Source: Cercis canadensis
Taxonomy: Eukaryota; Streptophyta; Magnoliopsida; Fabales; Fabaceae
Reading direction: 5' to 3'
Assembly: GCA_003255065.1 (NCBI GenBank)
Contig: QAOA01002082.1
Location: 802,861 to 866,860 of the forward strand
DNA length: 64,000 nt
The position numbers and the translations under genes are program-made. Shown one piece after another: positions 57,552-64,000 of the stretch. Below the pieces are notes generated by a model, which had not been told where the DNA came from, did not search any database, and saw only the letters and a program-made list of their open reading frames with translations. Numbering within the stretch: position 1 is the stretch's first letter; the number at the start of each line of letters is the position of its first letter.

Positions 57552-59591
57552 CAGTGGTAGGCAGTTGGGTGTCCATACAAGGGCATAGGAACCTTGTTGA
57601 AGTACTCCCAGATCGAGTGCGGGAATTATGGGACAAATGCGAGCTGCGAACACTAGTTATCATAAGCATTGTGTCACAGATCATACTATTACTTCTGGGT
57701 ACGCGTAGACGTTATCGAAGTGATGTTTGGATCAAAGTACTTGTGTGGTCTGCATACATGACAGCAGATTGGGTGGCCACTTTTGCAATGGGTGTCATCT
57801 CCAGTAATGTAGGAGACTACTATCACAAGAATGGAGAAGAAGAAAAGGATATTAATCCTCAGTTGATTGCATTTTGGGCTCCATTTTTTCTTATCCACCT
57901 TGGTGGTCCAGAAACAATCACAGCATATGCATTAGAAGACAATGAGTTATGGTTACGGCATTTGGTGACATTGGTGGCTCAAACACTGACCACTACTTAC
58001 ATAATTGCTCTGTCTTGGGAGAAAACTAGCTGGCTTTCTTATCTAAGCATTCCCATGCTTATAATTGGTATTATCAAGTACGGGGAGAGGATTTGGTGTC
58101 TATATTCTGCCAGTATGAGTCATCTTCGTGATTCATTAATGCGTATTGCTGATAGGGGTCCTGACATTGATAGTGATCCTGGAATTGTGTCATTTCCTTC
58201 AAGAGAGTCTTTGTTTGATTTTATGGGTCTCTTTATAAGCCTGTTTACAGATGTGGTCTTAAGCCCGAGACAGCTTAGTTTGAAAAGAGCACGCTTTCAA
58301 AATCATATCTCTTCCTATGCTTTTTACCGCATTAAGTAATGAACTTGAATTCACTTACAATGTCCTCTACACCAAGCAATTTGTTGCAGATAGCATTGTG
58401 GGCCGCCTCTCAAGGTGGATCACTTTTCTTGGCACTGTAATAGTACTTGTATTGTACATTGCTTTCATTAGTAGCAACAAGTACTCATTAGTGGATCGCG
58501 TTATCACTCACGTGTTGTTGATCTACGCTGTGATATCAGATTACATTTAGTTTATACTTAATGATGTGACGCCGCTGTGCTGTGAACCCTGTCCAGTTGA
58601 TATGTTCCCGCGCTGTCCTTTTGTGCTATGTACTTTGTGTATGATTGAACTGATATATCCTGTGACTGGAGAACGTCCATTCGAGAATCACGTTCGGTTG
58701 GAGCCATGCGACTTTCTAACCTTAATTTGGAATGAAGAAGTCAAAGTTTGTGGCAATTCCTTCTTATCAGTAAAGAAATTTGAGTGGCTACATCGAAATG
58801 TACAGAATCAGAATGTTACACATTGCGATGTCTCTGAGGATTTGCAGGAAATGATCTTCACTTACTATCAAAACAAGTCAAACAGTAACTTGTCAGGCAT
58901 TCTTGGTTCTGGATACAGAGATATTATTTCATCAAAATTGAGGATACAAGTGTCACCAAGTAGCCTTGAATTTCACAAAACCATTATAGTTTGGCACATT
59001 GCTACGGACCTCTTTTATTACTCTCAACAACAATCTGATCACCAACAATATCCTTCAAGGGAGGAGACAAAGAATCTATCTGATTATATGTTGTTTCTCT
59101 TGATAAAGCGCCGTTATATGTTGCCGGTAGGGACAGGGCTAAACACTATGCGTGACACTTTGAATGAGGCCAGGAAACTTTTTCCACAGAAACCAGAAAA
59201 TTGCTCTGTACCTCAAGTTGCTAACATAATACTGGACCAATTTCACACGCTTACTGAAACCGAAAGTACCGATGAAGGTGTTTTCGTTGATGCTTGTAAA
59301 ATTGCAAAGGAACTGTTGACACCCGATAGGAACAGGGAACAAATGTGGACGTTATTGGGTGAATTATGGATAGAGATTCTGGGCTACGCTGCCGCACATT
59401 GTACAGTGAATAACCATGCTCAACAGCTCAGAAGAGGAAGAGAATTTCTGACTCAAGTCTGGCTCCTTCAAGCTAATCTTGGTCTTTTGGAGCAATTTCA
59501 TGATATAATAATACCTGAGGAGAATCCAGAAATCCCCTCAAATTCTTCTGCGCCACAACCGCAACACCAAAGATCACCACCGACTCAATAG
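57552..59591 (+). pseudogene. DUF4220/DUF594 membrane protein, damaged copy
   Basis: Paralogue of the intact gene at 61.2-63.5 kb. The body begins after CCACAG at about 57551 and reads VGSWVSIQGHRNLVEVLPDR. DUF4220 follows (TADWVATFAMGVISS, LIHLGGPETITAYALEDNEL). The C-terminal DUF594 block ELWIEILGYAAAHC, NNHAQQLRRGREFLTQVWLL ends at 59591 after a Pro/Gln-rich tail the intact copy lacks. Two defects: a one-base shift in the T-run at about 58320 (frame leaves at AFYRIK, the correct one resumes at ALSNELEF), and an in-frame TAG at 58548-58550 where the intact gene has a serine codon. About 25 residues before the sixth hydrophobic stretch are also shorter. The T-run shift could be a base-call error, the TAG less so. 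Family function is unknown. Confidence 0.75.
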
Positions 59592-61150
59592 GAGCGGCTG
59601 TAATTATAACTATAATAGACAAGACCCATCGGGTAGCTTGGAAATTAAGACAATAAATTAATTAATAGGGTTGAGGTGCAGTACATTAGAATAGTGTGTG
59701 TGAAGAAAAATGAGGCACAAGTGAAGGTGTCCATGTGCACAAAGATTAAGAAATGGCCGTTGTTAGAGAGAAAAAGAATGAATAAAGGTGGCATGTGTGT
59801 GACAGTAAGTGAGAGGTGTCCGAGTCTAATTAATTAAATGTCTTGTATGTGAGTGATCAAGTTAATTGTAAGTGTGTTATGTGTAAATGAAAAACATAAG
59901 AAGGAATATATTTTCGTAGAAATGTAATTAACAAGTTAAATGTGTGTGTGGTTATTTTATGTTCTGTATAAATATTTCTTTATTTTCTTAAAAAAAATCT
60001 TTTTAATTTTTTTTTTTTTATAGAAGTACAAGAATGAAACTTCATGCAGTTTATTTATGTCCAAGGAACATGAGAGTATTTTTTTTTTTTAAAGGAGTAC
60101 AATTAATTTCGTGTATTAATTTGTACCATATTTGTAGGATGTAATTATTTAATCCTAATCTTGTAAATTAATTGCTAAATTTATATTTTTAACAAAATAA
60201 TAATTTTTATTTAATTAATTAATTTGTAACATTTGTTAGAGTATTAAAAAAATAATTTATTAGGAGAGAAAAAGAAGTATATTATATTATTAAATTTTTT
60301 ATTAAATATAATATTTAATTGACCTTATTGAAAACAAAGTCATGCACTTGCACATGAAGCTTGACCAATAACTAGCCATTATTTAGTGCAGATCATTGTT
60401 TATAATTTTCATTGGTTTTTTTTTTTTTTGGTTAGGAATAATTTTTATTGTTTAGTGTTTGCATTTGAAAACACTTTATTAGTGTTTCTAGTGTTCTGTT
60501 CCGAGTCAATTCACTAGAGCTGAGGATCTGCGAACTTGAAGAAACGGATAATAGTGATCAGAAATCATCTATCACGTAAGTCAACGAACCAAAATCTCAT
60601 CTTCAACATGAGTAATGTCTGCTTATTCCCATTAATATTTTCATTGTTATTATCAGGATGATCAGTGACCATTGTCTTTGTTTACTGGTCTAAGTAATTA
60701 GAAGTTGAACATATCATGCAGCAAAGGGGACAAGTTCAGGTTTTCCAGATTCACAGGAAAAAGAACTTGAGCAACTGAAGTACAAGGTTTGGTTGTCATT
60801 GTCATTAACTTAGCTTGTAATTGTAAACTGTATTATGTGGGATAATCTACTTATTTTATGTGGTTCGCCCAATTCTTAAAGAGCAGTATACGCAAATGAT
60901 TGGCAGAAGAGTAGTATTAAACCACCGCAGTTCTTAATTTGATTTGATCTAAGTATACATATAAAAAAAGGTAGTATTTTTTTTTTACCAGTATCTATAA
61001 CTATGAAGCTGTAATTGGTCAGTTCTAGTGCTCAATTTTGCAGTAAATCAAGAACAAAGTGGTCATAATTCTTTTGTAAGAGGCAGTTTCTTTCAAATGT
61101 AGACAAGCTATATGATGTAAGTACTAACTAGGTTTTCACCGTTTTGTTGA
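59592..61150. other. Spacer between the two DUF594 copies, with possible exon relics
   Basis: Mostly A+T-rich. At 60509-60569 and 60720-60786 two pieces bounded by splice-like sites read ELRICELEETDNSDQKSSI and GTSSGFPDSQEKELEQLKYK, but their phases do not match, so they may be relics of an unknown gene or chance. Confidence 0.35.
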
Positions 61151-61233
61151 TCAGATATTTAAACCCAATATATATCTTCTCTCTCCAGATCTCAAAAACA
61201 ACTTCAACTTCGTGAGTGCGGAGCTGAGCCAGA

Positions 61234-63474
61234 ATGATGCTACTTCCAAGTAAGTTTTGTGAGTAACTGGTAGCTTTTTGCATTCATTTAGCGGTGAAAT
61301 GTTTTCATACATGGTCATATATGCATACTCTAGCTCCTTCATTTTCCATCAGAACTCAGTTACATTTATTCTTGCATCAAATGTTATTATCCATCTTCTT
61401 CTTCATTAATGCCCCACTACATTTAGTCTTTTTCAAATGCTTATTAATGTGTCATTATCATTGTCTAATTTGATAAAATCTTTTCGTAGTCATAACCAGT
61501 TGGATGTCCTTAGAAGGGCATAGGAGGCTTGTTCAAGTGCTCCCTGATTCTGTACGAGAATGGTGGGACAAATGGGAATTACGAGCACTGATCCTCATAA
61601 GTCTTGTGTCACAAATCATTCTAACATTACTGGGCAATCGGAGAAAATATGGAACTGATTTGTTGACCAGATCACTTGTCTGGTCTGCTTACTTGACAGC
61701 AGACTGGGTGGCTACTTTTGCACTGGGTGTCATCACCAGTAAGCTAGGAGACTTCTATGAAAATTGTGGAGCACATAAGCAAGATCCTCAGTTAATCGCG
61801 TTCTGGGCTCCGTTTTTGCTGTTGCATCTTGGGGGTCCAGATACTTTTACAGCATATGCATTAGAAGACAATGAGTTATGGTCAAGACACTTGGTTCAAT
61901 TGGTGGTTCAAACACTAGGAGCTGTCTACATAATTCTTATGTCTTGGAAGTATTCTGATTGGCTTTCATATCTATGCATTCCCATGCTTGTAATTGGGTT
62001 TGTCAAGTATGGGGAGAGGACTTGGTCTCTATATTCTGCAACAATCGAACATTGTCGTGATTCATTGCTTGCATCATTTGATCCACACCCCAATTATGCC
62101 AAATTAATGGAGGAATACAGTTCGAGCAGAGTTAAAAGCTTGGTTGAGAAAAAAACTGTTGATAAAAAGAATTTACTTCAAGGTTTCATGATTCTTTTTG
62201 TAAGCCTATTTGTAGATGTGATCTTTAGCACGCAACATCTTTTCGAAGATAGACAATATTATCAACAGATTGGATTTGAGGAAGCTTTCAAGGTAGTGGA
62301 GAATGAACTTGGATTTGCCTATGATTTCTTCTACACCAAGGCATCTGTGGTATATACTACTTGGGGTTCTATCTCACGGTTCGTCACTTTGATTGCCACT
62401 ATAATTGTGCTTGTGTTCTATGTTATTTTCGTTGAAAACAAGCAGCATTTACTGGTGGATCAAATTATAACTTATTTGTTGCTGAGTGGAGCCGTTATAT
62501 CGGAATTCTATTCAATTTTACTGCTAGTTACCTCTGAATGGACAAATGATTGGCTACGCAAGAAATCTAAATTTATATCAAAGATCTTATCCTGGCTTCA
62601 ACCTTCATATAGAAAGAGGTGGTCAAATTCCATTGCTCAGTACAACATATTAACCTTCTGCCTGGCAAATAAGAATGTATCTGGTAATTTCATATCAGTA
62701 AATAAGTTAGAAGAGCTCCTGAACATAACCTATTGTCCAATTTCTTCAGAGTTGAAAGAAGTGACTTATAGTTACTTTTTAAAGAAGTCAGAGAGGATCA
62801 TGTTGGGAAATTTTGCTAATAAGGATGAGGTTGGGAATGTTATTGACCTGTATGGTATTGAAGCAATAAAGTGGACAAAGAGGTTAGAATTTCACCAAAG
62901 TATACTTACTTGGCACATTGCTACAGATCTGTGTTATCACATTAATGACAGTGAGGGTTTCAGTCATGCAATTCAGTCAAAAGTGAGCAAGATGCTATCT
63001 GATTATATGCTTTATCTTCTGGTTAAGCACCGTCATATGTTGCCAGTAGGGACTGGGCTAGTCAGGTTTGGTGACACGGTTGCTGAAGCCATAAATTTTT
63101 TCCAAGAAAGAAAAAGATTTACGACAGATATACGGAAAGCTTCTGAGCAGATACTTCAAGTCAACACAGAATTTTCACCAATTAAAGTGAAAGGGGACAG
63201 AAGTAAATCCGTTCTGTTTGATGGTTGTAGACTTGCTAAGTCCCTCTGGGCAATGGAGAGAAAGCAAATGTGGGACTTCCTCACTGAATTGTGGGTAGAG
63301 ATTCTGGGTTATGCTGCTAATCACTGCAGAGTGGATCACCATGCTCAACAGCTTAGAAGAGGGGGAGAGTTTCTTTCTCATGTTTGGCTCCTTCAAGCCC
63401 ATCTTGGTGCCACGGAGCAATTTCAAATGACAAGGGAGGACCTTGTCAGAGCTAAATTGGTTGTTGCTAAATAA
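61234..63474 (+). CDS. DUF4220/DUF594 membrane protein, intact copy (two coding exons)
   Basis: Plant-specific protein of unknown biochemical function. Coding exons 61234-61249 (MMLLP plus one base) and 61490-63474; 2001 bp, 666 residues. I chose the upstream start because the same small exon and donor A|GTAAGT recur in the relic copy at 51.9 kb; translation could also begin at 61504. DUF4220 spans about residues 50-400 with hydrophobic segments (ALILISLVSQIILTLLG, SAYLTADWVATFALGVI, LIAFWAPFLLLHLGGP, LSYLCIPMLVIGFVKYG, GFMILFVSLFVDVIF, FVTLIATIIVLVFYVIFV). The C-terminal DUF594 motif is ELWVEILGYAANHC, then HHAQQLRRGGEFLSHVWLLQ. Also seen are DYMLYLLVKHRHMLPVGTGL and WHIATDLCYH, typical of the family. 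The family is often tandemly expanded, as here. The frame is undamaged, so this is the only complete member in the window. Confidence 0.88.
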
Positions 63475-63753
63475 TTTAGTCAAGAAAGGAATGCCATAAC
63501 AAGCTTGTTTGAGTAAACCTTAGCTCTCCATTGGATCATATTTATGTAGTCATATTTCATGTTATTATAGTTGTGTTTGTGTTCTTCATATCATTTACTG
63601 TTGGATCTTATTATACCTTATATTCTGTTGGTTGGATCTTATTATACACATAGGGCATAGCCGTATCTGGTTGTATCCTATTAACCTTCATATCAGTGAG
63701 GAAACCAGAAGAGCTGCGCAGCTGTAGCCTAGTTTCTTCAACTTTTAGAAGCT
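63475..63753. other. 3' flank of the intact DUF594 gene
   Basis: Probable 3' UTR with a short internal repeat ttggatcttattatac near 63602 and 63633. Confidence 0.5.
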
Positions 63754-64000
63754 AATGAGATTCTGTAATGGGGCCCATTTATGGGCTTTTTCTTGTCGTT
63801 TAGGGCTAAGAAATGGGGAAATGGGCTGAAAGGATTTGGACTTTTAGCTGTGAAATACAATGAATCAAGTGAAGCACCCTTCAGGAGGAGGCAGTGATGG
63901 AATCACACGGCCCAATGTTGATTTTCAGACGTTATCTATTTGCTTTCATCTTGGGAAACAAGACCTCCCTGCCCAAAAAAAAAAAACGCATTTGCTTCCA
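63754..64000 (+). repeat. Repeat R, copy 3 (runs to the window end)
   Basis: Uninterrupted copy, continuing to cgcatttgcttcca at the window edge, so it also shares the segment after caagacctccc with copy 2. It probably begins another unit of the array outside the window. Confidence 0.85.

Overview
This is nuclear DNA of a flowering plant, and gene content and intron structure point to a eudicot. Evidence is the GT-AG introns of 80 bp to 1.5 kb, A+T-rich spacers dense in small DNA transposons, and plant-only families (laccases, FHY1, SIAMESE-RELATED, PCS1, DUF4220/DUF594, plastid chorismate mutase). I cannot name the species. Five single-N gaps occur (3250, 6176, about 16310, 11471, 47221). 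Each lies in or beside a direct repeat, so the sequence looks like a scaffold of a heterozygous genome in which overlapping or allelic contig ends were kept.

Layout. 1-740: 3' half of a PCS1-type aspartic protease. 1.58-2.62 kb: two back-to-back gene relics (fasciclin-like protein, CDR1-type protease). 2.78-5.90 kb: a large foldback element with telomere-like arms, flanked by a 0.47 kb direct repeat. 7.6-15.5 kb: two tandem six-exon laccase genes. 17.2-38.4 kb: five ordinary single genes: exosome subunit RRP40, a mitochondrial-type RMD1/DUF155 protein of the RRG/RRL group, plastid chorismate mutase (minus strand), a DHHC palmitoyltransferase like PAT16, and the phytochrome A nuclear import factor FHY1/FHL. 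40.4-43.8 kb: a third laccase on the minus strand, closest to LAC17. 43.8-48.3 kb: gene-free, with a 109-bp tandem array. 48.35-48.57 kb: a small SIAMESE-RELATED CDK inhibitor.

From 49.2 kb to the end the window is a local duplication array. A short repeat, here called R, recurs at 49.2, 52.5/53.6 and 63.8 kb. It alternates with copies of a DUF4220/DUF594 membrane-protein gene: only the first exons at 50.3-52.0 kb, a damaged copy at 56.2-59.6 kb and an intact copy at 61.2-63.5 kb. Small DNA transposons with readable target-site duplications interrupt the array: a hAT MITE, a Mutator-like element, a long-TIR element, and a Harbinger-like element carrying what looks like the PHD finger of a VIM/ORTHRUS gene. 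A relic of a HAD-type phosphatase gene sits between two units.

Functional links. Chorismate mutase feeds phenylalanine synthesis, and the laccases polymerise monolignols derived from phenylalanine; all three laccases carry a miR397-like site at the same codons. FHY1 has a promoter cluster of three G-boxes and a CACGCG core, the arrangement expected for HY5 and FHY3/FAR1 control. All exon models were made by eye from reading frame, GT-AG sites and protein similarity recalled from memory; no search was run.
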